From the NCBI RefSeq assembly GCF_021043395.1, contig NZ_JAJNKE010000010.1, positions 35,378-99,377 of the forward strand: a stretch of DNA of 64,000 nucleotides, written 5' to 3'. A program made the translations under genes and the position numbers. Source of the stretch: Clostridium guangxiense (lineage in GTDB: Bacteria; Bacillota; Clostridia; Clostridiales; Clostridiaceae). The notes beneath the pieces were generated by a model, which was not told the DNA's origin, searched no databases, and saw only the letters and a program-made list of their open reading frames with translations. The stretch's first letter is position 1. Every line of letters starts with the position of its first letter. Positions 25,599 to 34,484 of this stretch are shown in pieces.

Positions 25599-26933
25599 AT
25601 GAAATGTATCAACAATGAAGCGGAATTGTCAATAGAGCTAGGAAAAAGTTTGATTAGTAAAAAGACAGGTATTATTAAAGAGTGTATTGAAATAATGAAT
25701 GAAAATTTTGATCCTAAATTATATTTTTATACAACAAAGATGGCAGATACTTCAAAGTATAAGAATTTTAATAAATGTCATGTTAATAATGGTGGAGCAG
25801 GATTAACGAGAATTAAAGCTATGGCATCAGCAATAGGAGAATCTGTAGAACGCTATTGCAGTTCTATTTATAATCCAGAAGAGTTTGTTTTTGCATCTTA
25901 TAATGAATTAAATAAAGATGCAGTTGATCCAGAACAATGGGCATTATTTGGAGAAAATCAATATAATAATGAAAATTTCATATATAAAAGGTTCACAAAG
26001 GATACAAAAATAAATTGGGTTAAAGGTAAATCGTTAGTTACAGGAAAAGATATATATATTCCTGCAACATTTGTATATTTACCTTACATTTCAGATGAAT
26101 ACGAAAAGCTGATATCACCATGCATATCAACTGGTCTTTCTTGTGGAATGAGTTTTGAAAGTGCAGCACTTGGTGGATTATATGAAGTTGTAGAGAGAGA
26201 TTCTATATCTATAATGTGGTTGAATAAACTTTCTATGCCTTCAATTAACCCTTATGGAAAGTCAAGATTTTTAAAAGATATAATTGTCGATAAATTTGCA
26301 TGTGATAATGCAGATTATAAATTGGTAGATATAACCACAGATTTAGAGATACCAGTGATTTTTTCTATAAAGAATTTTAATTCTGCAAAAGGGAAGTCAG
26401 CAGCATGTGGTGCGGCTTGCCGTCTTGATCCAGAAGAAGCGGCATTAAAGGCAATGATTGAAGCTGCTCAGGGTGCTAAATGGATTCAGTATCTTCAAGT
26501 TCAAGATTGGTTCTGGGGTTATAGTGATGATTTTTCTGATATAACGGATTTTCAAGATCATATTCATTTGTATAGTCTTCCAGAAATGAATGATCAATTA
26601 GAATTCGTTTATCATGATAAGACTAATAAGGATATCAGCAATATTAAAAATTATAGTTGTGATAATAAAAAGAAAGATTTAAATACTTGTGTATCAATGC
26701 TTGTTTCTAAGGGGTATGATGTAATTGCTTGTGATATTACAACTGATGACATAAAACAAATAGGATATCATGTATGCAAAGTTTTGGTTCCAGGTTTACA
26801 CCAGCTTAATGGTAATCATAATTTTCCGTTTCTTGGAGGTAAAAGATTAAAAGGAGTACCAGATATATTAGGATATGATAATAAATATAAGGAACCTAAT
26901 TCTTATAATAAACAACCACATCCATTTCCTTGA
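25599..26933 (+). CDS. YcaO cyclodehydratase (azoline-forming)
   Basis: A 444-residue YcaO-domain enzyme that uses ATP to cyclise Cys, Ser and Thr side chains onto the preceding carbonyl. ASAIGESVERYCSS near residues 75-88, SFESAALGGLYEVVERDSIS near 185-204 and DPEEAALKAMIEAAQGA near 275-292 carry the Glu/Gln ATP- and magnesium-binding residues of the family. The chain ends NKQPHPFP. A proline-rich C-terminus is characteristic of TOMM YcaO enzymes and is needed for cyclodehydration. AAGGAGG lies upstream; it is 15 nt after its partner gene. Confidence 0.95.
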   Translation: MKCINNEAELSIELGKSLISKKTGIIKECIEIMNENFDPKLYFYTTKMADTSKYKNFNKCHVNNGGAGLTRIKAMASAIGESVERYCSSIYNPEEFVFASYNELNKDAVDPEQWALFGENQYNNENFIYKRFTKDTKINWVKGKSLVTGKDIYIPATFVYLPYISDEYEKLISPCISTGLSCGMSFESAALGGLYEVVERDSISIMWLNKLSMPSINPYGKSRFLKDIIVDKFACDNADYKLVDITTDLEIPVIFSIKNFNSAKGKSAACGAACRLDPEEAALKAMIEAAQGAKWIQYLQVQDWFWGYSDDFSDITDFQDHIHLYSLPEMNDQLEFVYHDKTNKDISNIKNYSCDNKKKDLNTCVSMLVSKGYDVIACDITTDDIKQIGYHVCKVLVPGLHQLNGNHNFPFLGGKRLKGVPDILGYDNKYKEPNSYNKQPHPFP

Positions 26934-27004
26934 TATGTAAAAATAATTTTAAAGTAATATATGTAAATAATTTTGTGAATTCAATTATATAGGGAGGTAT
27001 GAAG

Positions 27005-27943
27005 ATGGAAAGTTTTAGTGGTCTTAATGCTAGAGTAACTTATGAAAGAAAAGATGAATTAATATCTGATATTTATCATGAAAATTCTAAAATGAGAAGA
27101 GTAGATGGTCAAATTTGGGGAAGACGTTTTCAAGGTATAAGAAGTAATATAGAACTATGTAAAGCTATGTCAAAAACATATAAAGAATATCCCAATAATG
27201 AGGCTATATTTCTTGATAAGGAATTTGAAAAATCAAAATTATCTTTTGAAGATGTTGTAATAAATAGGAGAACAACAAGAATATATTCTGGTGATCCTAT
27301 ATCAAAAAATCAGTTAAGCAAAATTCTCTATTTAACATATGGAATTACTATGTCCTTTAAAGCGTTTGGACAGCATGGGGGATTTTTTCATGCTCCAGAA
27401 TATGAGATTGGACCAAAGGCAATAGATCTTGCAAATGACTATGATGGATATCAGTCATTTAGAGCTCCAGCATCAGGTGGTGCACTATATCCTTTAGAGT
27501 TTTATATAGTTATTAAGAATGTAGAAGGAATTGAGCAGGGGCTTTATCATTATAATGTTCGTCTGCATGCATTAGAAATACTAAGAAAAGGTGATTTAGA
27601 AGATGAATATAGTGAGTTTACATTTAATGAGGAATGGCAGAAAAAGGCTAGTGTTCACGTAATAATAACAGCTATGATTGATAGAACAAGATTTAAGTAT
27701 TTGGAAAGAGGATATAGATTTGTCAATATAGATTTAGGACATGCTATGGAGAATATGTATTTGGCAGCTACTTCATGCGAATTAGGATGTGCTGCAATAG
27801 GAGGATTCTATGATGATGAAGTAAATAAGTTTATTGGTATAGATGGATTTAATGAAACTGCAATGCTAGTTGCTAATATTGGCACTCATACAGATAGAGA
27901 TGCTAGTCCATTAATTAAGAGTAATTTAAAAAAGAGAGAATAG
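27005..27943 (+). CDS. SagB-type azoline dehydrogenase
   Basis: A nitroreductase-fold FMN enzyme of 312 residues that oxidises azolines to aromatic thiazoles and oxazoles. INRRTTRIYSGDPISKNQLS near residue 85, RAPASGGALYPLEFYIVIKN near 155 and HAMENMYLAATSCELGC near 245 are the SagB-type blocks. ATG 27005 is preferred to ATG 26999 because GGGAGG at 26992-26997 leaves only 1 nt before the latter. It follows the YcaO gene after a 65-nt spacer and precedes the radical SAM gene by 12 nt. Confidence 0.93.
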   Translation: MESFSGLNARVTYERKDELISDIYHENSKMRRVDGQIWGRRFQGIRSNIELCKAMSKTYKEYPNNEAIFLDKEFEKSKLSFEDVVINRRTTRIYSGDPISKNQLSKILYLTYGITMSFKAFGQHGGFFHAPEYEIGPKAIDLANDYDGYQSFRAPASGGALYPLEFYIVIKNVEGIEQGLYHYNVRLHALEILRKGDLEDEYSEFTFNEEWQKKASVHVIITAMIDRTRFKYLERGYRFVNIDLGHAMENMYLAATSCELGCAAIGGFYDDEVNKFIGIDGFNETAMLVANIGTHTDRDASPLIKSNLKKRE

Positions 27944-27955
27944 GGAGATATTTTT

Positions 27956-29182
27956 ATGAAGATAAAGTTCATATTGCCAGGTTTTAAAAATATGAATAGC
28001 AGGGAATTTAAGTCACTTATGTTTCGATATTGGTTTCCTTCACTTACGATACCAATGCTGTCAGCATTAACACCTGAAAACTATGAGATAAGTTTTACTG
28101 ACGAGGTTTTTGAAAAAAATGATTTTAATGAACAAGTCGATCTTGTTGCAATTAGCGGAATGACTGCGCAAATAAATAGAGGATATCAAATTGCAGATAT
28201 ATATAGAAGTAAAAATGTCAAAGTAGTTATAGGAGGAGTACATGCTAGTGCATTACCTTTGGAAGCTACAAAACATGCAGATGCAGTTATGATTGGTGAA
28301 GGAGAATATACATGGAAAGTGATGTTAGAGGATTTTGAGAGAGGAGGTTTAAAGAAATTTTATAAAGCAGACTCTTTTAGTGATTTAAAATGCATTACAA
28401 GACCAGATCGTTCAATTTTTGATAATAAGATCAGACCTAAACATGGAACAGTTAATTCTGTGCAAGCTACGAGGGGATGTCCATTTAATTGTGATTTTTG
28501 CAGTGTTACTAAGTTTTTTGGAAATTCATTTAGATTAAGGGATATTGATGATTTGATGGATGAAATAATGTCTCTAAATTTAGAAGAAGAGGTTTGTTTT
28601 GTAGATGATAATATTTATGGCAATGTTTTATTTGCAAAAGAATTATTTAAGAGACTTAGTGAAGTTAATATACGATGGAGCGGTCAGGGAAGTATTATAC
28701 TTGCTGATGATGATGAACTTTTAGATTTATGTGCAAAAAGTGGATGTTCAGGACTTTTGATTGGAATTGAAAGTATAAATGAAGATAATTTAATTGATAT
28801 CAATAAGAAGACAAACCATGTTTATAAATATAAGGAAGCTATTAAGAAAATTCAGAGTAAGGGAATTAAGATTTTAGGTTCTTTTATATTGGGATTAGAT
28901 AATGATACACCAGATATTTTTGAGAAGACTCTAAAATTTGTTGAAGATACAGAACTTCAGCTTCCGGCATTTAACATACTTACTCCCTATCCTGGAACTA
29001 AGATAGCTAAAAGACTTATAGATGAAAATAGAATATTTTCTTTTGATTGGTCTGATTATACTGCAACTAAAGCTGTTTATGTACCTAAAAATATGTCAGT
29101 AGATGAATTAAGTGAAGGATATAGATGGTTATATAATAATATACATTATAATATTGGTAAAATAAATAATTATGGATATTAG
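27956..29182 (+). CDS. B12-binding-domain radical SAM enzyme of the TOMM cluster
   Basis: A 408-residue protein. Residues 1-140 form a cobalamin-binding-like Rossmann domain (FTDEVFEKNDF, VDLVAISGMTAQINRGYQIA, KVVIGGVHASALPLEA, MIGEGEYTWKVML). The radical SAM domain has C176-PFN-C180-DF-C183 in TRGCPFNCDFCSV, with VCFVDDNIYGN and IGIESINEDNLIDINKKTNH downstream. This is the layout of class B methylases and BchE-like enzymes. In RiPP pathways such proteins commonly methylate unactivated carbons. A tailoring role on the azole peptide is inferred; methylation is only one option. GGGAG precedes the ATG. Confidence 0.9.
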   Translation: MKIKFILPGFKNMNSREFKSLMFRYWFPSLTIPMLSALTPENYEISFTDEVFEKNDFNEQVDLVAISGMTAQINRGYQIADIYRSKNVKVVIGGVHASALPLEATKHADAVMIGEGEYTWKVMLEDFERGGLKKFYKADSFSDLKCITRPDRSIFDNKIRPKHGTVNSVQATRGCPFNCDFCSVTKFFGNSFRLRDIDDLMDEIMSLNLEEEVCFVDDNIYGNVLFAKELFKRLSEVNIRWSGQGSIILADDDELLDLCAKSGCSGLLIGIESINEDNLIDINKKTNHVYKYKEAIKKIQSKGIKILGSFILGLDNDTPDIFEKTLKFVEDTELQLPAFNILTPYPGTKIAKRLIDENRIFSFDWSDYTATKAVYVPKNMSVDELSEGYRWLYNNIHYNIGKINNYGY

Positions 29183-29196
29183 GTGGATGAATTCAT

Positions 29197-30432
29197 ATGG
29201 GTATTAATATTAAAATTAGAAAAGATAATTTGTATAAAGAACATGTATATATTATTGGGGTGTATATTTCAGGTAATAAATTAGAAAATGATTTATCACC
29301 ATATTCACTTGAATTTATCTTGAAAAATAATGTTAATGTTTATAAATTTAAAAAGAAAACTTTATTTAATAAAGTTGTTGATGCAGATGTACTAAAGTAT
29401 TCGTATAAAGGAAGATGCTGTTTAAAGAATATTAATACTTATTATGAAAATATTAAATTGAATTTAAAAAAGCATACGATTGAGGATTTTGCAATTGAAA
29501 TAAAGTGTAGGGATAGGAAAGAAAAATCCATATTTCAAATTCAAACTAAATGTATTGTAAATGAAGAAAGTTGGGTACAAAAAAGAAAAGAAAATGGTGA
29601 CTTTTTTATATGTTCAGATAAACAATTACTATGCAGAGTAGTGCCTACATATACGATTGTAAAGAAAAGGTTAGATGGAATTTTTCAAAGGAAAATTCCA
29701 AGTATAAAAGTATATATTTCATCATCTTATGACATTATGTATGACATTTTAAATAAGCTTCCGGCACCAGGGGCAGATGCTTTTGCAAATGATAATTGTA
29801 TATTTATTATTTCGGAGTTTGGAAAAATAAAAAAATCAAAGATTTGTCATGAACTCTGTCATATCTTTATTAATAATCAGATAAAAGGAAAATCACTTAT
29901 AGATATTAAATTAGTAGAAGGTGTATGTGAGTGTATTTCGGAACAGTTTATTTTAGAAGAAGGAACTATTAGTTTGAGGAAAAAATGTGCAATTGCTTTT
30001 GATGTATTAAATATTAATACATGTAATATTCTATTAAAGGAATTGGACAATATTAAGAAAAATAGCGATACGTATAGTTTAGTTACATATAATATTGTTC
30101 CATATATTGTAAAGATGATTATAAATCAGATAGGCTTAGATGGATTATTAAATAGAATAAGAAAAAATAAAACTTTGAAGGAAGTTATTACTAACACATT
30201 TAATGGGTTTGAAAAATTTTGGACTATATTGCAAGAATCTTTAATGGAGGAGATTAATGTTAGAGAGTATAATGAATTATATGCTCAGATTATAATGAAG
30301 CAGTATGAAAATATTATGGAAGATATATCTCAAGATGCTTATAGTAAATTGAAAATAAAGTTTAAAAATATATATGAGCTTCTTAACAAAGAAGAATATA
30401 TACTAGTCAAGAAAGAACTGACAGAGTTCTAA
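29197..30432 (+). CDS. Putative gluzincin metalloprotease, candidate leader peptidase
   Basis: A 411-residue protein of no family I can name. Residues 218-222 read HELCH, and a Glu lies exactly 18 residues after the second His (E241 in KLVEGVCECISEQ). HEXXH-x18-E is the zinc signature of M1/MA-clan peptidases. The N-terminal ~200 residues are basic and beta-rich with no signal peptide or clear membrane segment, so the enzyme is cytosolic. It lies between the radical SAM gene and the exporter, 15 and 27 nt away. No CAAX-type SagE or C39 protease is present, which makes this the best leader-peptidase candidate. Confidence 0.7.
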   Translation: MGINIKIRKDNLYKEHVYIIGVYISGNKLENDLSPYSLEFILKNNVNVYKFKKKTLFNKVVDADVLKYSYKGRCCLKNINTYYENIKLNLKKHTIEDFAIEIKCRDRKEKSIFQIQTKCIVNEESWVQKRKENGDFFICSDKQLLCRVVPTYTIVKKRLDGIFQRKIPSIKVYISSSYDIMYDILNKLPAPGADAFANDNCIFIISEFGKIKKSKICHELCHIFINNQIKGKSLIDIKLVEGVCECISEQFILEEGTISLRKKCAIAFDVLNINTCNILLKELDNIKKNSDTYSLVTYNIVPYIVKMIINQIGLDGLLNRIRKNKTLKEVITNTFNGFEKFWTILQESLMEEINVREYNELYAQIIMKQYENIMEDISQDAYSKLKIKFKNIYELLNKEEYILVKKELTEF

Positions 30433-30459
30433 GATTGCTTATAGAAAGAGGTGAAATAA

Positions 30460-31362
30460 ATGATTTTAAAAGTAAATCATCTTAGTGTAAAATATAAGGA
30501 TTTAAAAGCAGTTAATGATATTTCATTCAATATAAATGAAGGAGAAATATTTACAATTATAGGTCCTAATGGGGCAGGAAAAACTTCTACAATTGAAAGT
30601 TTAGTTGGATTAAATAAAAAGTATAATGGAAGTATTTCTATTCTTGGAACTGAAGCTAAAGATATAAACAAAAGCTTGTATAATGAAATTGGAGTTCAAT
30701 TACAAGAGGCATCATTTCCGGACAGATTAAAAGTGAGTGAAGTGTGTAAAATGTTTTCTAAACTATATTATAATCCTATTGATTATAGTATCTTACTGAA
30801 GGAATTTGATCTGGAGTCAAAAAAAAATTCATACATTAGGGAATTATCAGGAGGACAAAAACAACGCTTATCAATAATTATAGCTTTGATTCCAAATCCA
30901 AAGATTATATTCTTGGATGAGCTTACTACAGGGCTAGATCCAAAGTCAAGGAGGATGATATGGGGTATTATTCGTAAGCAAAAGAAACAAAATAAAACTA
31001 TTGTATTATCAACTCATTTTATGGATGAAGCGGAGTATTTAAGTGATAGAATTGCGATTTTAGTTGAAGGAAAGTTACAGGTAGTAGGGACATTGAATGA
31101 GATTTTTGAAAAGTATGAAATGGAGCAAAAGATAACATTTCATACTAATGAAAATAAAGAATTAAATTTTGTTCATGCAAGCAATGTAAAAAGAGAAGGA
31201 ACATTAGTTTCTGTTTGGGTGAAAAAAGGTGAAACAGCATTAGAAGATATTTTCACTGATTTAAAAGATAGTAAAATTAAGTATGAAAATCTTGAATGTA
31301 AATCACCAAATTTAGAAGATGTGTTTCTAAAATTAGTTGGATATAGAATGGAGGATGTATAA
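30460..31362 (+). CDS. ABC transporter ATP-binding protein (TOMM export/immunity)
   Basis: A 300-residue ATPase with Walker A GPNGAGKTS (~residue 36), Q-loop, signature LSGGQKQRLS (~129), Walker B IIFLDELTTGLD (the second Asp/Glu pair appears as DE) and the H-loop STHFMDEAEYLSD. An extra ~80-residue C-terminal part follows, as in DrrA/CcmA-type drug exporters. Its TAA is followed directly by the permease ATG. In SagG/H/I-type systems such transporters export the mature peptide and can confer self-protection. Confidence 0.92.
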   Translation: MILKVNHLSVKYKDLKAVNDISFNINEGEIFTIIGPNGAGKTSTIESLVGLNKKYNGSISILGTEAKDINKSLYNEIGVQLQEASFPDRLKVSEVCKMFSKLYYNPIDYSILLKEFDLESKKNSYIRELSGGQKQRLSIIIALIPNPKIIFLDELTTGLDPKSRRMIWGIIRKQKKQNKTIVLSTHFMDEAEYLSDRIAILVEGKLQVVGTLNEIFEKYEMEQKITFHTNENKELNFVHASNVKREGTLVSVWVKKGETALEDIFTDLKDSKIKYENLECKSPNLEDVFLKLVGYRMEDV

Positions 31363-32106
31363 ATGAAAGGATCTATTCAGTTAATAATTACAGAGTTTAA
31401 ACTATTTTTTAGGAATTATGTAAATCTTTTTTTTACCATTGTATTTCCAGGTCTAATGCTTGTTCTTTTTGGAGAAATTTATGGTAATGCTCCATCTAAA
31501 TTATTTAATGGATATGGTACAATAGATATTTCAACACCAGCATATTGTGCTATGATTATTGCTGTGACAGGAATTATGAGTATTCCGTTATCTATAGTAA
31601 ATTATAGAGAAACAAAAGTATTGAAAAGGTATATGGTAACACCAGTTAGAGTAAGTAATATTTTAATTGCAGAATTTGTTGTGAATTTGGTTATGACTAT
31701 AATTGGTATATTAATTTTGTTGATTATAGGAAAGGTTATATATAATATTCATATTCGAGGAAGTATACTTGCTTTTGCTATAATATTATTATTTTGTATA
31801 TTGGTTATATTCTCAATTGGCTTATTAATTGGAAGTTTGGCATCAAGTACTAAAAATGCAAATGCTATTTCTAATACCGTTTATTTTCCGATGTTATTTT
31901 TGTCAGGTGCAACAATTCCAGCTGAACTTTTTCCTAGCAAGATTGATGCGGTATCAAAAATTTTACCTTTAACATATGTAGTTAAAGTGCTAAAGGGAAT
32001 TTGGATTGGAACAGCAATTGATAATTATATAAAAGATTTGTTGATCTTAGCTGTTATATTTGTGATTTGTATTACTATATCGATAAAGAAATTTAAATGG
32101 CAATAA
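31363..32106 (+). CDS. ABC-2 type permease (TOMM export/immunity)
   Basis: A 247-residue permease with six hydrophobic segments. LFFTIVFPGLMLVLFGEIYG is near the N-terminus, LKRYMVTPVRVSNILIAEFV is the conserved cytoplasmic loop of ABC-2 exporters, and FPMLFLSGATIPAELFPSKI is the ABC-2 signature near the C-terminus. It starts on the base after the ATPase stop codon. It is the last gene of the TOMM operon. Single ATPase and permease polypeptides imply a homodimer of each. Confidence 0.92.
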   Translation: MKGSIQLIITEFKLFFRNYVNLFFTIVFPGLMLVLFGEIYGNAPSKLFNGYGTIDISTPAYCAMIIAVTGIMSIPLSIVNYRETKVLKRYMVTPVRVSNILIAEFVVNLVMTIIGILILLIIGKVIYNIHIRGSILAFAIILLFCILVIFSIGLLIGSLASSTKNANAISNTVYFPMLFLSGATIPAELFPSKIDAVSKILPLTYVVKVLKGIWIGTAIDNYIKDLLILAVIFVICITISIKKFKWQ

Positions 32107-32512
32107 TATATAATACAAATTTATTAATATAGTATGTATTTGGGTATAATCTTTTTAGCAATATTAGGAGCAGAGAGTAGTGTTGATTCAATAGTAAGGC
32201 TTTTTTTTAATACTTGGATCTAATAGTATCAATTTTTATATATTATCTTAAATGGAGTAGTTCGGATTTTACAACATCCTTTCTTGTGGCTCATAAGCGC
32301 TGGAATCCATCCATATAGAGATAACGGAAAGAAAGGTGTCAATATAAATATTGTATATGTATTCCATGTAAATTTAAGTTTGATTCTATAGTATAACATA
32401 TTTTTTTTATGGAAAGTTAAAATATTTAATTATAATTAGTATTTTTTTTATTTTCAGGATTTCAAGAGATTGTAATCTTGATGTGTGATTTAAGAAAAAA
32501 TCAAAAGGTATT
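32107..32512. other. Intergenic stretch without a recognisable gene
   Basis: AT-rich sequence after the exporter. A short plus-strand reading near 32255-32340 (VVRILQHPFLWLISAGIHPY) looks protein-like but has no start, ribosome site or family I recognise, and may be debris. I see no clear terminator for the TOMM operon apart from a weak T run near 32201. Confidence 0.4.
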
Positions 32513-32967
32513 CTATAGATTCTTTAATTTCTCATACATATAAAAGGAAGCTTTCAACTTCCCATTCAGTAAGCTCCCAACTCCCGATCGACTTATCCCC
32601 AAAGTTTCCGCCACCTTATCATAGGTGAACTTATTTTTTACCATCCACTCTTTAATTTTACCTTCAGGATTATTAAAATAAAATTGGTAATATTCATGAA
32701 AATATTTAGGCTTAACCTTAAAAAAGTTGCAAAGTTTTTTTATATTCAAAGGCTGAGGCATAACGTTATGTATTTCCCATCCTTCAATAGTATCAACATG
32801 AAAATGCAAAGTTTTAGCTAAAGCTTCTCTATCCATATCATGACTTAATCTAAGTTTTATAATTTTCTCGCCTATAGTATTTTCAGGAAGTTCCTTGTAA
32901 AGCTCTTTGTGTAGGCAAAATTTCTCCTTGTAAAATACCTTTTCAAAAGCGCAATTTGGTTCAATGA
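32513..32967 (-). pseudogene. N-terminally truncated XRE-type regulator
   Basis: The minus-strand frame encodes KVFYKEKFCLHKELYKELPE, a first HTH (IGEKIIKLRLSHDMDREALA...) and a second HTH-like repeat (FTYDKVAETLGISRSGVGSL). The family sequence stops abruptly at 32967, where the second yabG 3' fragment begins. The open frame continues to 33055 only by reading yabG antisense. The gene was therefore cut at the module junction, losing its true N-terminus. A shorter product from an internal start is possible. Confidence 0.7.
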
Positions 32968-33180
32968 GCTGGTGCAAACTATGCAAGTTCTCCAGGAAGG
33001 GTCTTAATTCACTGCCTTGATCCTGTTTTTGTTTGTGAAAAAGTGGCATATACAAATGTTAGTGAAATGGTAAGCATCCAGGACGTTGTGAAAAATACTG
33101 TAACGGGATTTAAGGGCATAGGAGGACTTCAAACTAGGGGGAAGTGCAGAGAGGGATATCCTAAATCGTCTTATATATGA
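32968..33180 (+). pseudogene. yabG: Second copy of the yabG 3' end (70 codons)
   Basis: From GCT at 32968 to TGA at 33180 the sequence encodes AGANYASSPGRVLIHCLDPV, continuing to EGYPKSSYI. It matches the last 70 residues of the intact YabG with 5 substitutions (I/V, I/M, N/S, E/D, A/S). Most nucleotide differences are synonymous, so this is a diverged homologous copy rather than a recent duplication. There is no start codon or upstream half. It closes the TOMM-containing module. Confidence 0.95.
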
Positions 33181-33758
33181 TATAATTATATTATGAATAA
33201 TGTAAGATATTAGTATCACCTCAGTAATTTTTCTAAAACCAAAAGAAAGTCATTAGGCAATCTTGACACAAGCAGAAGGTGATACTCATGAGTGATAAAA
33301 TTTGTATTTGTAGCTATGATTTGTGCTACAGCTTTGGAAGTGACATCTATAGGTTTCATTGCTATTTATAAAACATAAATTAAATATAAAAAATAAGACA
33401 AGCATTAAAGATTTTGTAGCAATTCATTCTAATAAATATAAGAACAATCAAAAAAGTAGTTTTTAAAAGAGCAAAAAAATCCACTTCTTAGTTAATGGAT
33501 TTATATGCTCTTTTTTTAGTTTGAAATATGGTAATCGTGGATATATGATACCAAAATGTTTGCTGGGAATATTAGTAAAGTATTAAGCTTATGATGCTGA
33601 GTTTAGCTGGTGCTACTTGACAATCTTCAAATTATGTAAGTTATATAATTACATTTACTACTTTAATCATGACAACACGGATGCTGTTATTGCACCAGAT
33701 TAGAGGAAAAGAATGCCTGTAACATTTTCTATTGCAGGTGTATTGCTTTAAAAATTTA
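33181..33758. other. Intergenic stretch before the biotin operon
   Basis: Apart from the terminator at 33467-33517 I find no solid gene. Two tiny overlapping frames start at ATG 33288 (27 codons, Cys-rich) and GTG 33292 (28 codons, hydrophobic, FVFVAMICATALEVTSIGFI). AGAAGGTGA precedes the ATG. Neither has enough support to be called. Confidence 0.4.
33467..33517 (+). terminator. Rho-independent terminator upstream of bioY
   Basis: GAGC pairs with GCTC, and inside it AAATCCA pairs with TGGATTT, followed by TTTTTTT. It insulates the biotin operon from upstream transcription, or ends a small transcript starting after the yabG fragment. Confidence 0.7.
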
Positions 33759-33812
33759 TTGTAAACTAAATTATAAAATGAAGTTGACAATAGTGAAAGA
33801 AAAGTATATATT
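33759..33812 (+). promoter_or_regulatory. BirA operator overlapping the bioY promoter
   Basis: TTGTAAACT (33759-33767), 14 nt, AGTTGACAA (33782-33790) is a near-palindromic biotin-repressor site. Its right half contains the -35 box TTGACA (33784-33789), followed by a 17-nt spacer and TATATT (33807-33812). Biotin-loaded BirA binding here would block RNA polymerase. Confidence 0.85.
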
Positions 33813-33837
33813 AAATTAAAAAAGGGGAGGAAAAATA

Positions 33838-34416
33838 ATGCAAAGCAAACAAACAAGTGTAATTCAAAGCAAAATAACAACAAAGCAAATGATTTTATGT
33901 TCAATATTTACAGCACTTATTATAGCGGGGACGTTTATTAGGATTCCAATACCTGTATTGCCATTTACTCTTCAGTTTTTATTTACTATGTTAGCAGGAC
34001 TTTTGCTTGGACCTAGACTAGGTACTTTAAGTGTATTTATTTATATTTTAATTGGATTTATAGGAGTACCTGTATTTACTGATGGAGGTGGACTAGGTTA
34101 CATATTTAAGCCAACTTTTGGCTATATAATTGGATTTCTTGTTGCAACCTATGTTACAGGAAAAATTGCAAATAAAGTACATAACCCAACATATAAAACA
34201 ATTTTAGCAGCTAATTTTGTAGGATTAGTTATAGTTTATAGTTTAGGTATGATTTATTATTATGTAATTTGCAATTTCGTAATTAACACTCCACTAGGTT
34301 TATGGCCACTATTTTTATATTGTTTTGTTTTAGCAGTTCCAGGAGATATTTCACTTTGTATAATAAGTGCGTTTCTTTATAAACGTCTTAATCCAGTAAT
34401 TAAACATTTGGAATAA
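33838..34416 (+). CDS. bioY: Biotin transporter S component BioY
   Basis: A 192-residue membrane protein with six hydrophobic segments. Diagnostic BioY blocks are RIPIPVLPFTLQFLFTMLAG, LLLGPRLGTLSVFIYILIGF, GVPVFTDGGGLGYIFKPTFG and YFG-like GYIIGFLVATYV. BioY is the biotin-binding subunit of an ECF-type importer. No energising ECF AT gene is in the window. GGGGAGG lies upstream of the ATG and the gene follows a BirA operator, so it should be induced when biotin is scarce. Confidence 0.95.
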   Translation: MQSKQTSVIQSKITTKQMILCSIFTALIIAGTFIRIPIPVLPFTLQFLFTMLAGLLLGPRLGTLSVFIYILIGFIGVPVFTDGGGLGYIFKPTFGYIIGFLVATYVTGKIANKVHNPTYKTILAANFVGLVIVYSLGMIYYYVICNFVINTPLGLWPLFLYCFVLAVPGDISLCIISAFLYKRLNPVIKHLE

Positions 34417-34484
34417 AATTTTTAAAATCAAAAGGAAAGTTATGAAAACACTTAAAGAATTAGGATATGAGGTGAAGATTTGAA

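Noticed and set aside
23364..32106. Thiopeptide or lanthipeptide cluster
   Set aside because: The core is Ser/Thr/Cys rich, but no LanB/LanC-type dehydratase or cyclase and no pyridine-forming enzyme is present. YcaO with a SagB-type dehydrogenase points to linear azoles.
33288..33378. Two tiny overlapping frames (27 and 28 codons) after the second yabG fragment
   Set aside because: One has a fair ribosome site and the other a hydrophobic product, but they exclude each other and neither has independent support.
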